This document shows positions 1 through 9,217 of a DNA stretch of 64,000 nucleotides, piece after piece; position 1 is the stretch's first letter, and each line of letters opens with the position of its first letter. A program made the position numbers and the translations under genes. Source of the DNA: Chloroflexota bacterium. Its GTDB lineage: Bacteria; Chloroflexota; Ktedonobacteria; Ktedonobacterales; JADMIN01. The notes beneath the pieces are model-generated. The model saw nothing but the letters and a program-made list of their open reading frames with translations, made no database searches and was not told the DNA's origin. The stretch lies in the NCBI GenBank assembly GCA_021323855.1, contig JAJPKE010000018.1:1-64000 (forward strand). Direction: 5' to 3'.

Positions 1-762
1 GTCCATGTCGAAGCGGAGGCGCGTCCGCGCAAAGCGATGGCCCAGCGCTGCTTCGATTACGGCGCACGTATCTGGCAAACCACTGGCCTACCAGTACTCT
101 CGGTGGTGCTGTGGCTGCAAGCGGGTGGCACACCGCCCGCCTCGCCCTTCGAGCTACGCGCGGGCAACCGGCTGGTGGCGACGTGGCATTTCACCGGCAT
201 CGAACTCTATGCGTTAGATGCCGAGCAACTGCTGAGTAGTGGCTTGCTAGGGCTGTTGCCGTTAGTGCCCTTCACCAAACAAGGCGGGGATGAGGCAACC
301 ATCGAGCGGACGGCACTGTTGGTCAAAGAGCAGGCGCCAGCAGCAGAGATTGAGGTACTTGAAACATTGCTAGCGGTGTTTGGCGCCCGTACGATTGGCG
401 CTGACGCGATACGGACGTTGATGCGGAGGTTGTTTATGTCTACTGAGATTCTGGAAACTTCGCCGCTTTACCAGGAGTGGGTCGCACGTGGCAAAGCAGA
501 AGGATTGGCAGAAGGGCTGGCAGAGGGCAAAGCAGAAGGATTGGCAGAAGGGCTGGCAGAGGGCAAAGCAGAAGGGTTGGCGGAGGGGTTAGCGGAAGGC
601 AAAGCCGAGGCAGTGCTGACGGTGTTGCGGGTGCGCTTTGGTACGCTGCCACCGGCGGTTGAGGCTGCCATTCGTGCCGCTACCCTATCTGTGCTGGATG
701 AAGTGCTGGAACACGCGATCAGCGACTCACTGGAACAACTATCCGCTCGCCTGGGCGTCTAG
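1..762 (+). CDS. Rpn/PD-(D/E)XK-type nuclease or transposase-like protein, 5' end missing
   Basis: The reading frame is open from the first base, so the start lies before the window. An ATG at 37 is internal. The visible protein resembles the C-terminal part of Rpn family recombination-promoting nucleases (PDDEXK_2-type, often annotated as putative transposases), with a region like those that follow the nuclease core and then a repetitive charged tail. The tail holds three copies of a 12-residue unit of the form GKAEGLAEGLAE from about residue 152 of the ATG-numbered ORF, typical of this family. The catalytic core cannot be seen here, so nuclease activity is inferred from the family only. Confidence 0.7.
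   Translation, partial: VHVEAEARPRKAMAQRCFDYGARIWQTTGLPVLSVVLWLQAGGTPPASPFELRAGNRLVATWHFTGIELYALDAEQLLSSGLLGLLPLVPFTKQGGDEATIERTALLVKEQAPAAEIEVLETLLAVFGARTIGADAIRTLMRRLFMSTEILETSPLYQEWVARGKAEGLAEGLAEGKAEGLAEGLAEGKAEGLAEGLAEGKAEAVLTVLRVRFGTLPPAVEAAIRAATLSVLDEVLEHAISDSLEQLSARLGV
490..609 (+). repeat. 36-bp tandem repeat inside the nuclease gene
   Basis: Three consecutive 36-bp units begin at 490, 526 and 562, followed by the start of a fourth. Units 1 and 2 are identical and unit 3 has a few substitutions. Each encodes GKAEGLAEGLAE, so expansion or contraction would keep the reading frame. Confidence 0.9.
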
Positions 763-822
763 CGTCATGTAGATCATTGCTCGCCTATCAATGTACCGGA
801 AGCGTCAATAGTTGTCTCACAA

Positions 823-2343
823 TCATGAGGCAGTGAGGCGTCGCGCCAGCGCCAGCGCTTCGTCGCGCGTGGCAACATCCCCACGCAGTTGCGCCAGCCG
901 CACCGCATGGAGAACGCGGCCAATCGCTGGCCCTGGTATAGCGTCTGGCTCGCGCGCCAGGTCGGACCCACTCAACAGCGGGGGTGGTATCAGCCGCTCA
1001 CGGTCATTGAAGAATAGCTCCAAGAGCGAACGCGCCGCTGCATCCAGTCCGGCGACGTAGTGTTCGCCGTCGAGTGGCGCAGTCACCAGAGCTGCATTGC
1101 AGGCGACCGCTGCGACGAGCAGATCAACCGTTATCTCACCATGTTCATGGAACAAGAGCGCCGCCTGCATCTCAGTAACCGGTTCACCATGAGTGCCCGC
1201 AAGTTGCATGCGGATCGTGTGTAGCGCACCGCTCACGAGATGCCAGAAAATCGTTTGTTCAGCTTTGGCAAGACGCCACCCTGGATGAGCAGCTATGACG
1301 GATGAGGGCGCATCGCTCCGCGTTCCCGGCGCTTCAGCGGAGCCAGCAGTATGTGCATAGGCTGCATGCAGGAGCAGCCCCCAGCGCAGCGCGACGATAC
1401 GTGGCAACCCATCCGGCAATGGGGCGGCATACCAGGTGCGCAGACCATCCAGTGTTGCCAGCGCCTCTATGCCAGTGATTTCCAGCTTGCCAGCGGAATA
1501 ATCCTGCTGCAAGCCGCTGGTGGCGCGCACCGAAGCAATGGCATGCGCGACAACGGCTGGCCGTTGAAGCGTGGGAAAGAGCGCAGTGAGCGCGCCAGTC
1601 TCCGCCAGGAAGTCCAGCCCATCCGCCGCCCGCGCCGCTGTGAACAGCTCGTTCAGTTCGTCGCGCAGCCGGTCGCCGGGCAGACTGATGAGTTTGGGTG
1701 CGGTGGCGTGTGCTGAAGCAATCAATGACGGCGATGCACTGAAGCCATAGGTTGCAATCAAGCGCGCAGCGCGCAGGATGCGCCCGTAGTCCGCATGCAG
1801 CGCACGGTCGCTGGCCGGCGTCAGGGTGCGCTGTGCGAGATCGTTCACTCCGCCGAGCGGATCGAGGAGGCCGGGCAACCGCCGTATCGGCTCAGTACCG
1901 CTGATTTTTTGCGCGTGCTGCTCAATCTCTGCCATGCGCGCCAGCAACACCTCACGCGCGCTGAGTGGCAGCGCCAGCGCATTGACGGTGAAATCGCGCT
2001 GGGCGAGATCATTACTGATGGAAGCGCCACGCAGCAAGGAAAGATCGAGCTGTGGCGCTTTCGCTCCCTTAGCAGCAAACAGGCCGACGCGCACGGAGTC
2101 GCGGTTCAGCGGCGCAACCCAGATGGCCGGCTTGCGCAGCGCGTGCAACGCCTCAGCCAGCGGCAGCGGCGCGCAGGTGACGGCGAGGTCAATATCACCG
2201 GCAGGCTGTCCGAGCAAGGCATTCCGCAGGCAGCCGCCGACCAGCCACGCCTGCGCACCGTGTGTGGCGAGCGCGGTGGCCAGCGCATCAAGGAGCATCC
2301 GCCAGCGTTCGCTACGCGGCTCTGGCACTCTATCGGTCGCCAT
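823..2343 (-). CDS. cca: CCA tRNA nucleotidyltransferase / poly(A) polymerase family
   Basis: This 506-residue protein has the class II nucleotidyltransferase signature: LVGGCLRN at residues 34-41, the metal-binding DID at 50-52, and RDFTVNA at 116-122, followed by DPLGGVNDL and the RILRAARL segment of the RNA-binding head. It should add or repair the 3' CCA end of tRNA in the cytosol. The C-terminal half is alanine-rich and less conserved. Nothing in the sequence separates a full CCA-adding enzyme from a C- or A-adding variant. The start at 2343 lacks a strong ribosome site. The next gene (DUF4926) is 55 bp upstream on the same strand. Confidence 0.88.
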   Translation of the reverse strand: MATDRVPEPRSERWRMLLDALATALATHGAQAWLVGGCLRNALLGQPAGDIDLAVTCAPLPLAEALHALRKPAIWVAPLNRDSVRVGLFAAKGAKAPQLDLSLLRGASISNDLAQRDFTVNALALPLSAREVLLARMAEIEQHAQKISGTEPIRRLPGLLDPLGGVNDLAQRTLTPASDRALHADYGRILRAARLIATYGFSASPSLIASAHATAPKLISLPGDRLRDELNELFTAARAADGLDFLAETGALTALFPTLQRPAVVAHAIASVRATSGLQQDYSAGKLEITGIEALATLDGLRTWYAAPLPDGLPRIVALRWGLLLHAAYAHTAGSAEAPGTRSDAPSSVIAAHPGWRLAKAEQTIFWHLVSGALHTIRMQLAGTHGEPVTEMQAALLFHEHGEITVDLLVAAVACNAALVTAPLDGEHYVAGLDAAARSLLELFFNDRERLIPPPLLSGSDLAREPDAIPGPAIGRVLHAVRLAQLRGDVATRDEALALARRLTAS

Positions 2344-2398
2344 AGGCTTTTTAGGTGTCTCTTGTTCAGCTCTTCAGCAGAAGAACGCGCTATACAGG

Positions 2399-2662
2399 TT
2401 ATTCGCTGCCTAGCGTATCGCGTTCGACCACGCGCACCTGTTCGGCACGCAGCGTCGCCAGCACACACGGCTCGCTGGTGGCTGGGTCGAGGAATTCAAC
2501 ATCGAAGAGCGTGGGAGTGCCTTCGCTCCGGTGAATCACCATGCCACGCTCGCCAGCGTTCAGCGTCGCCGGTATCTCTTTTCCCTCTTTTTCGATACGC
2601 CAGGATGGTTCAACCGTAATATTTTCCACCAGTTCCACCAGATCCATTTCTTCAGGTTCCAT
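2399..2662 (-). CDS. DUF4926-like small protein
   Basis: The 87-residue acidic protein has the layout of DUF4926: an N-terminal DLVELVENI-type segment, a central AGERGMVIH turn, then LFDVEFLD and a C-terminal VLATLRAEQVRVV strand. The fold is a small beta barrel of unknown role, often found in toxin-antitoxin-like or mobile neighbourhoods. Here it lies just upstream of the tRNA nucleotidyltransferase gene on the same strand and may be co-transcribed. The function is unknown. Confidence 0.7.
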   Translation of the reverse strand: MEPEEMDLVELVENITVEPSWRIEKEGKEIPATLNAGERGMVIHRSEGTPTLFDVEFLDPATSEPCVLATLRAEQVRVVERDTLGSE

Positions 2663-2825
2663 GAATGTCTCCTCTGTTTTCCAATCAGTATATCCGCTGC
2701 AAATCTCCTGTGTCGCCGCCTGTATTGTACACGTTCTGCTCGCGAACGCAACGGCGACGGCGATGAGTAATAGTGACCAACACGACGGATTGGCGACTCA
2801 TGAGTAGATTTGCTGGATATCCGGC

Positions 2826-2854
2826 TTGATTTCCTTCACGGGTCATGGTATTCT
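2826..2854 (+). promoter_or_regulatory. sigma70-type promoter for the 2938 gene
   Basis: TTGATT at 2826-2831 and TATTCT at 2849-2854 are separated by 17 bp, about 80 bp upstream of the 2938 start codon. Confidence 0.55.
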
Positions 2855-2937
2855 TGTCTATTGGGCGAGAAACGCCCAAACCAGTGAACAGTGTTGTTCA
2901 TGACAGGAACAACCTACGGAGGCTGAGTAAGGGACCT

Positions 2938-3258
2938 ATGCGAACGTATAGCTACGAAAACATCTTGCGCGCTGTTGGCCAGGTGCTGGACCGCGCGGAG
3001 GCACGGAGCTTCGCTATTCGTGATGTGGAGAGCGGTCTGGTGGTCGAAACATTCGACGACACTGGCAAACGCGCTCTGACGCTCAACTTTGATGTGGCCG
3101 ATCTGGCGGAACTCGTTGATCGGCACATGGCAACCTCTGAGATAGATGCGCTCGATGCGATAGATGATGCCAGCCGCTACGATCTGGCGTATGTCGAAGA
3201 AGAGAGCGCGCTCAAGCGGCTCCTGAAGCGACGCGAACTGATCGGAGCCGGTCTGTAG
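2938..3258 (+). CDS. hypothetical protein, 106 residues
   Basis: I chose the ATG at 2938, which follows a purine-rich GGAGG-like stretch; a longer in-frame start at 2845 would overlap the promoter. The protein starts MRTYSYENILRAVGQVLD and is mostly acidic and probably helical, with YVEEESALKRLLKRREL near the end. It has no signal peptide or membrane segment. I do not recognise a named domain. The gene is followed by its own terminator and then alaS, so it is probably a single-gene transcript. Confidence 0.65.
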   Translation: MRTYSYENILRAVGQVLDRAEARSFAIRDVESGLVVETFDDTGKRALTLNFDVADLAELVDRHMATSEIDALDAIDDASRYDLAYVEEESALKRLLKRRELIGAGL

Positions 3259-3300
3259 TACGGTCCCTTTCCTTCCCATGTTGATTGGCTGATGAGCAAA

Positions 3301-3331
3301 GAGCCGCCACTCACAGAGTGACGGCTCTTTC
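3301..3331 (+). terminator. rho-independent terminator
   Basis: GAGCCGCCACTC (3301-3312) pairs with GAGTGACGGCTC (3316-3327) across a three-base loop, with one C-A mismatch, and is followed by TTTCT. It ends the 2938 gene ahead of alaS. Confidence 0.8.
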
Positions 3332-3477
3332 TATTCGTGCAATAATGGTATGCTGTAGCGTTTTGCGTGACGGCTGATTTTGCTGCTCTTTTCTGTGCTG
3401 TTCTGTCATGGAAAGGATTACTGGTCGGCTGCGCACCTGTCTTTTGATGGATGATGTCTTTGTCATGAGGGCAAACT

Positions 3478-6189
3478 ATGCCTGCGAAGCGGACCCAAAG
3501 CCTGCCCGGTAACACTCGTGCCGGCAAGCACAACACCACGGCGCCGATGAAGGTGATGAGCGGCGCCGAGATACGCGCGACTTTTCTGCGTTTCTTCGAG
3601 GAACACGGCCATACCCGCCTGCCCAGTTCCTCGCTCATCCCGCGCAATGACCCCACCGTGCTGCTGACGACGGCGGGCATGCAGCAGATGATTCCGTTTT
3701 TCCTGGGACAAGAGGAGCCACCGGCCAAACGGCTCACCTCCGTGCAGAAATGTTTCCGCACGACGGATATTGATGAAGTCGGCGATGCTTCGCATCTGAC
3801 CTTCTTCGAGATGCTGGGTAACTTCTCGGTCGGCCAGTATTTCAAGAAAGAGGCCATCGCTTTCGCCTGGGAGTTGCTGACCAAAGGCTACGGCTTGCCT
3901 GCGGAACGGCTCTATCCCACTGTTCACCCGGACGACGATGAAGCGCCGCGCTACTGGCAGGAGGTGGCTGGCTTCCCTGCCGAGGGCATCACGCGGCTCT
4001 CCGACAACTGGTGGGGTCCACCGGGGGCATCTGGTCCCTGTGGTCCGGACTCTGAAATCTACTATGATCGTGGGGCGCATCTCAGTTGCGGCAACGCCGA
4101 TTGCGCGCCGGGCTGCGACCGCTGCGAACGCTATCTTGAAATTTGGAATCTGGTCTTTATGCAGTTCTTCCAGGACACCGAGGGCAAGCGCGAGCCGCTC
4201 AAACAGCGCAACATTGATACCGGCATGGGCCTCGAACGCCTCTCGATGGTACTGCAAGGCAAAGATTCGGTCTTCGATACCGATCTGTTCCGTCCGATCA
4301 TTGATAAGTTCGCGGCGCTGGCCGGCACCAGCTATGGTGCGAACGAGGCGCACGACCGTTCGCTGCGTGTGATAGCCGATCATGGGCGCGCGCTCGTCTT
4401 TCTGGCGGCGGATGGCGTGCAGCCGGATACCACCGGGCGCGGCTACATCTTCCGTCGCGTGCTGCGCCGCGCCGTGCGGCATGGCAAGCTGCTCGGTCTG
4501 GACCGCCTGGAACGCCCCTTCCTTGCGGAAGCCGCCGATACCGTCATTGATCTAATGAAGGGGCACTACGCTGAGCTTGCCGAGCGGCGTGACCAGATTA
4601 TTGAAATCTTGAGTGCGGAAGAAATCAAGTTCGGCCAGACATTGAGTTTGGGCCTCCAACTGCTGACCAACGAACTCGACGCGCTGCGTGAGCAGGGCGC
4701 GCGCGAGTTGCCCGGCGAAGTTGCCTTCAGGCTCTACGACACACATGGCTTCCCGCTGGAACTGACCGAGGAGGTTGCGCGCGAGCGCGGCTTCACGGTG
4801 GACCGCGCGGGATTCGATGGCGCGATGCAGCGCCAGCAAGAGCAGGCACGTCAACTCGACGTGTTTACTCGCAAACGAGAGGAGGAGGCATGGACGCAAC
4901 TCATAAAGACGGTTCCCGCCAGCGAATTCACGGGCTACAGCGCGACGGCGGGCAGCAGCGAGATCGTCGCGCTGCTGGTGGACCAAAAACCAGCGGAGAG
5001 CGTCAGCGCCCCATCGGAGGCCGTTCTCGTTCTGGCGGAGACGCCGTTCTACGCGGAGACCGGCGGCCAGATCGGCGACCAGGGGCTGATCGGCAATACG
5101 AGCGGAACGTTCCAGGTGTTCGATACGAAGCGCCCCGTTCCCGGTCTGATCGCGCATTACGGCAAGATGACCAGCGGCGTCCTGCGCGTTGGAGCGGAGG
5201 TGCGCGCGGAGGTGAACGCCGCGCGCCGTCAGGCGATTATGCGCAACCACAGCGCGACGCATCTGTTGCATCGCGCCCTGAAAGACGTGCTGGGCGAGCA
5301 GGTGCATCAACAGGGCAGCCTCGTCGCGCCGGACCGGCTGCGGTTCGATTTCAATCTGCCGCGCCCGATGACCGCCGAGGAGCTACGCGAAGTGGACCAG
5401 CGCGTCAACGAGTGGGTGCTGGAAGACCTGCCCGTGACGACCGAGATCATGCCATATCGCGAGGCGCTGGCAACCGGCGCGATGGCACTTTTCAGCGAGA
5501 AATATGGCGATCAAGTGCGCGTCGTGACGATGGGGCCGAGCAAAGAACTCTGCGGCGGGACGCACGTCGCAGCGACCGGGCAAATCGGCATCTATCTGAC
5601 CGGCCAGGAGAGCAGCGTCGGTACGAGCGTCCGGCGTATCGAGGCGCTGACCGGGACCGGCGCGCAGACGTACCTGCGTTCGCGCAACGCGCTCGTGGCG
5701 ACGATGGCCGAGCGGCTCCAGACCACGCCAGAACAGATCGCCGACCGCGTGCAACAGCTCCAAGAAGAGCTGAGCGCGGCGCGCCGCCAACTGCGCAGGG
5801 CACAGGCCGAGGCGAGCCGCGAAGAGGCGGACCGGCTGGCGCGTTCCCCGCGCGACGTGCGGGGAGTGCCGCTGGTGGCGGCGGTCGTCCCGGTGGCGGA
5901 CGAGCGGGCGCTCCGCGAGATGGGCGACGCGATCCGCAACAAGCTGGGTTCCGGCGTGATTCTGCTGGCGGCGGAACTGGACGGCCAGGCGCGTTTCATC
6001 GTGACGGTGGACGACGCGCTGACGAAACGCGGCCTCCACGCGGGGACTATCGCCCGGCAGGTGGGCGAGCGTCTGGGGGGCAAGGGCGGCGGTCGCCCGG
6101 ATTCAGCGCAGGGCGGCAGCAAAGAGACCGGCCAGCTCGCGGCGACTATCGCGGGCGTCCCTGATCTGCTGGCTGCGCTGCTGGCATAG
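3478..6189 (+). CDS. alaS: alanyl-tRNA synthetase
   Basis: This 903-residue class II synthetase charges tRNA-Ala. The catalytic core begins near residue 28 (EIRATFLRFFEEHGH) with the motif TTAGMQQMIPFF. The editing domain carries NHSATHLLH near residue 591 and CGGTHV near 691, the zinc-type motifs that clear mischarged Ser and Gly. A C-terminal C-Ala domain ends with GKGGGRPDSAQGG. The start at 3478 has GAGGGC upstream. A second ATG at 3547 would remove a 23-residue basic extension but has no ribosome site. The TAG stop is embedded in an intergenic repeat. Confidence 0.97.
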   Translation: MPAKRTQSLPGNTRAGKHNTTAPMKVMSGAEIRATFLRFFEEHGHTRLPSSSLIPRNDPTVLLTTAGMQQMIPFFLGQEEPPAKRLTSVQKCFRTTDIDEVGDASHLTFFEMLGNFSVGQYFKKEAIAFAWELLTKGYGLPAERLYPTVHPDDDEAPRYWQEVAGFPAEGITRLSDNWWGPPGASGPCGPDSEIYYDRGAHLSCGNADCAPGCDRCERYLEIWNLVFMQFFQDTEGKREPLKQRNIDTGMGLERLSMVLQGKDSVFDTDLFRPIIDKFAALAGTSYGANEAHDRSLRVIADHGRALVFLAADGVQPDTTGRGYIFRRVLRRAVRHGKLLGLDRLERPFLAEAADTVIDLMKGHYAELAERRDQIIEILSAEEIKFGQTLSLGLQLLTNELDALREQGARELPGEVAFRLYDTHGFPLELTEEVARERGFTVDRAGFDGAMQRQQEQARQLDVFTRKREEEAWTQLIKTVPASEFTGYSATAGSSEIVALLVDQKPAESVSAPSEAVLVLAETPFYAETGGQIGDQGLIGNTSGTFQVFDTKRPVPGLIAHYGKMTSGVLRVGAEVRAEVNAARRQAIMRNHSATHLLHRALKDVLGEQVHQQGSLVAPDRLRFDFNLPRPMTAEELREVDQRVNEWVLEDLPVTTEIMPYREALATGAMALFSEKYGDQVRVVTMGPSKELCGGTHVAATGQIGIYLTGQESSVGTSVRRIEALTGTGAQTYLRSRNALVATMAERLQTTPEQIADRVQQLQEELSAARRQLRRAQAEASREEADRLARSPRDVRGVPLVAAVVPVADERALREMGDAIRNKLGSGVILLAAELDGQARFIVTVDDALTKRGLHAGTIARQVGERLGGKGGGRPDSAQGGSKETGQLAATIAGVPDLLAALLA

Positions 6190-6237
6190 ACCTCACCCCG
6201 GCCTGCGGCCACCCCTCTCTCACAAGGAGAGGGGACC
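6188..6237. repeat. TAGACCTCACC-type intergenic repeat, copy 1
   Basis: This GC-rich repeat begins with the sequence that includes the alaS stop codon, runs through GGCCTGCGGCC and ends in a CCCCTCTC / GAGAGGGG hairpin. It matches the copy at 35891-35952. Confidence 0.8.
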
Positions 6238-6332
6238 GTGGGGCAACCTTTGCTGCTGGTTGGCAACGATGTGTTCTGCACGACAAGCTGCGCAAGCAGA
6301 ACAGTATATCATCAGCGACGATGCTTGCTCAG

Positions 6333-6372
6333 CGGCCCCTCTCCTATGGGAGAGGGGTAGGGGGTGAGGTCT
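6333..6372. repeat. TAGACCTCACC-type intergenic repeat, copy 2 (inverted)
   Basis: A CCCCTCTC-ATG-GAGAGGGG type hairpin is followed by TAGGGGGTGAGGTCT, the reverse orientation of copy 1. Confidence 0.8.
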
Positions 6373-6375
6373 TTC

Positions 6376-6412
6376 AACGGGCAATTCGTACCGGCGGATT
6401 GCCCGTTTCTTG
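6376..6412 (+). terminator. rho-independent terminator after alaS
   Basis: AACGGGCAAT (6376-6385) pairs perfectly with ATTGCCCGTT (6398-6407), followed by a T-rich run. Confidence 0.75.
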
Positions 6413-6590
6413 TTCTCTCTTGTACACTTGCTGCGGCTGGTCTGTTTCTGTGGTTATTGTAGTTATCCAAGCAACCACAAGAAGCTCCAGGAACCCATTG
6501 GTGTTGATGGGCGGACCGGCGCCACCCTTGTCTACGAACATGGACAACATGTAGCATCATGTAGCAGTTAGAGGGAGAGGATGCGAGGAC

Positions 6591-8987
6591 ATGCCCGGAC
6601 TGGAGGGGTTACAACTCGGAAGTTGTGCGCTACTGCGGCGCATCGGCGGCGGTGGCATGGGCGAGGTCTATCTCGCTGAACAGCGGACATTGGGCCGTCA
6701 GGTTGCGGTAAAGGTCATTCAGGGGTCAGGAAACCTCCTGGCGCGGGCAGATGTGCAGGCGCGGGCAACCTCCCAATTTGTGCGCGAGGCGCGCGCCGTC
6801 GCTGCGCTGGAGCATCCCAACATCCTACCGCTGTATGAGTATGGCGAGCAGCGCGGCATTCACTATCTCGTTATGCCGTACCTGAGCGATGGCTCACTGG
6901 CAGATGTGCTGGCGCCCGAAGCCGCGCATCGCCTGCCCTGGCCGTTGCCACAGACACTCGCCTGCGAGATTATCACACAGGCCGCCGCTGCGCTGCAATT
7001 CGCCCACGACCACGGCGTCATTCACCGCGATGTCAAGCCGCAAAATCTGCTGGTGCGCAGGCTCACCAGCACGCAGACTGCGCCGCAACCGGCGCTCTCC
7101 GCAAGTGGCGCGCTTGCACGGCCCGTCTGGGCGGCGCCAACCGATACCACCGCTCATACCGCGCAGACCTTGCATATCTTGCTGGCAGATTTCGGGCTGG
7201 CGCGCTTCCTCACCGAACTGACTGGCAGCAGCACCGGCGCGACCGGCACTCCGCTCTATACCGCGCCGGAGCAATATATGGGTCACCCGGAGCCGGCCAC
7301 CGATCAATATGCGCTGGCCTGCGTCGCTTACTTCCTGCTCGTCGGGCGACCGGTCTTCGTCGGCACCATCGCTGAACTCCATCATCAGCATCTCACCATC
7401 GCACCAGCCCCCGCGACACAACTGAATCCCACGCTGCCGCCGGCTGTGGACCCAGTATTCTGGCGCGCACTGGCCAAAGAGCCTGCTGATCGTTTCCCGC
7501 AGGTCGCCATGTTTGCCGAGGCGCTGCGCCAGGCCTTGCAGCCCGCGTTGTATGCCGCGTCCGCGCCCTGGGGCACACAGACGGGGAGAGAAAATCTGGC
7601 GACATTCCCGTCTGCCCCTGGCATGGCGCCCACCGGAACTTCGCCCTTCCCCGCCGCTGCGGATGCCTCCGGTCTCGCCGCGTTCACCCCTGGCACGCTC
7701 TCTGCAACGACTACCCGGCCTTCCGCGCCACCCCCCGCCATGCTCCCGGCGCGTGGGCAGGCCGATGTAGCGGGCAGCGCCACGACAGTCAAAGAGTACA
7801 AGGAGTATGCCGATGCGCCAGCGGCAGCCTTGCCGTTGCAGGTCAGACGGCTACGGTTTGGCGGTCTTGGCAAGGCGCTGAGCAGGGTGGGCGCTGCTCG
7901 TCCGGCGGACGTGTTCGCACACCTGAAAACACACCGGCGCGCGGCGTTGGTTGCGCTGGTTGCGATACTCGTTCTTGCTTCGCTCGGCGTCGCCTACGCC
8001 GGAGGCGCGTTGCTCCTCAACCGGAACACGCATCAGCATATCGCGCACGCCCCACGCCCCACAGCGACGGCTACCCGCACGCCCGCACCGACCGCCACGC
8101 CAGCCGTGGCGCATGTTCCTATCGTCACCGGCGCGCAGGCGACGCTGGATGCCGTGGTGCAGGAAGGGAGCCATCTGGTGGATTACTGGCGCGACGCCAA
8201 TCATGACTGGCTCGTCGGCGCGACGTTCGGTGATGGCATCCAGTCGGCGCCGTCCACCGCCTACAATAGCGGCAACGGCGACCTCGATGTGGTGGTGCGG
8301 CGCAACGGCGTGCTGGCGCACTATTGGCGTGATGCGCAGGGCCACTGGAACGGCCCCGAAGTCTTTGGCGACGCCGAAACCAGCGCGCCCAGCCTCGCTT
8401 ATAACGCCAATGGCAATCTCGATGTCGCCGTGCGCGAAGGCAGCCAGATAGCCTATTACTACCGCAACGCATCCAGCGGCGCCTGGGTGGGGCCGGTTGC
8501 GCTCTTTGGCAGCGCCATTACTGGTGATGTCTCGCTCGCTTTTGACAGCGCCAATGGCGACCAGCTTGTGGCGGCGATGCACGGCGGGCAGTTGGTGTAT
8601 TACTATCGCAACGCATCCACTGGGGCATGGAGCGGCGGCGAGGCATTTGGCGACACCGGCGTGACGTATGGCGGTGTGAGTATCGCGTACAACGGTGGGA
8701 CGGTGCTTTCCGGCTTTCTGGAAGTTGTAGCCACTGAGAACAATCAGTTGGTCTACTACTATCGTGACGCGAGCGCCTGGCATCGGGTCTCAGTCTATGG
8801 CAACGGCATCGCCACCGGCCCAACAATTCTCGTGAATCCCAGCAGCGGCAATCTGGAGATCGTGGCTGGCGGCTATGATCTCGTGCAACACTTTTATATC
8901 AGCAAGAACGCTACCTGGAACGGGCCGGACCATGAGTTCAGCGACGGCGGAACAATCAAGACCAACCCATCGCTGGCGTTCCACTGA
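6591..8987 (+). CDS. membrane Ser/Thr protein kinase with C-terminal lectin-like beta-propeller
   Basis: The 798-residue protein is a Hanks-type kinase. It has a glycine loop IGGGGMGEV (residues 18-26), an invariant-lysine VAVKV, a catalytic loop HRDVKPQNLL near 146, DFGLA near 200 and GTPLYTAPEQY near 223. A proline- and alanine-rich linker leads to one membrane segment at about 450-475. The outer part (about 515-798) consists of repeats with YYRDA/YYYRNA and GP..FGD motifs, like bacterial fucose-specific PLL-type lectins or sialidase-like propellers. It should sense an external ligand, perhaps a sugar, and phosphorylate cytosolic targets. Ligand binding is an inference from repeat pattern. 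No phosphatase gene adjoins it. Confidence 0.88.
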   Translation: MPGLEGLQLGSCALLRRIGGGGMGEVYLAEQRTLGRQVAVKVIQGSGNLLARADVQARATSQFVREARAVAALEHPNILPLYEYGEQRGIHYLVMPYLSDGSLADVLAPEAAHRLPWPLPQTLACEIITQAAAALQFAHDHGVIHRDVKPQNLLVRRLTSTQTAPQPALSASGALARPVWAAPTDTTAHTAQTLHILLADFGLARFLTELTGSSTGATGTPLYTAPEQYMGHPEPATDQYALACVAYFLLVGRPVFVGTIAELHHQHLTIAPAPATQLNPTLPPAVDPVFWRALAKEPADRFPQVAMFAEALRQALQPALYAASAPWGTQTGRENLATFPSAPGMAPTGTSPFPAAADASGLAAFTPGTLSATTTRPSAPPPAMLPARGQADVAGSATTVKEYKEYADAPAAALPLQVRRLRFGGLGKALSRVGAARPADVFAHLKTHRRAALVALVAILVLASLGVAYAGGALLLNRNTHQHIAHAPRPTATATRTPAPTATPAVAHVPIVTGAQATLDAVVQEGSHLVDYWRDANHDWLVGATFGDGIQSAPSTAYNSGNGDLDVVVRRNGVLAHYWRDAQGHWNGPEVFGDAETSAPSLAYNANGNLDVAVREGSQIAYYYRNASSGAWVGPVALFGSAITGDVSLAFDSANGDQLVAAMHGGQLVYYYRNASTGAWSGGEAFGDTGVTYGGVSIAYNGGTVLSGFLEVVATENNQLVYYYRDASAWHRVSVYGNGIATGPTILVNPSSGNLEIVAGGYDLVQHFYISKNATWNGPDHEFSDGGTIKTNPSLAFH

Positions 8988-9012
8988 GGTGTTGGCGTGC
9001 TGCACAGAGCCA

Positions 9013-9040
9013 GGCGTTTCTGCGTAACGCGCAGAACGCC
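9013..9040 (+). terminator. hairpin after the kinase gene
   Basis: GGCGTTTCTGCG pairs with CGCAGAACGCC with one bulged T. There is no T-run, so its role as a terminator is uncertain. Confidence 0.4.
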
Positions 9041-9217
9041 GGTCCTGCTGCCTGTCAAAAATCACCCCAGCAATACGTCTTATCTTATGATGAGCGGTGT
9101 GTGTCGAACTCAAATCTTGTATCTCGTAGCGTAGCCATAGCCTGAAGTGCATTGAAACGCGCCTGAAGTGCCGAATTGCCAGGCATGGTGGCGTTTGTTT
9201 CTGGAAGCGGAGTGCCT

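Larger units (their letters stand above)
6190..6590. other. Intergenic region, 401 bp, repeats and terminator
   Basis: The space between alaS and the kinase gene holds two oppositely oriented copies of the same repeat family (6188-6237 and 6333-6372) and a terminator at 6376-6412. I see no coding sequence and no clear promoter. Confidence 0.7.

Noticed and set aside
3332..3477. T-box or other riboswitch before alaS
   Set aside because: I could not find a T-box sequence or a terminator/antiterminator pair in this leader.
7851..8783. Long minus-strand frames opposite the kinase, alaS, korA and other genes
   Set aside because: These are shadows caused by high GC codon use in the true genes; they lack ribosome sites and domains.
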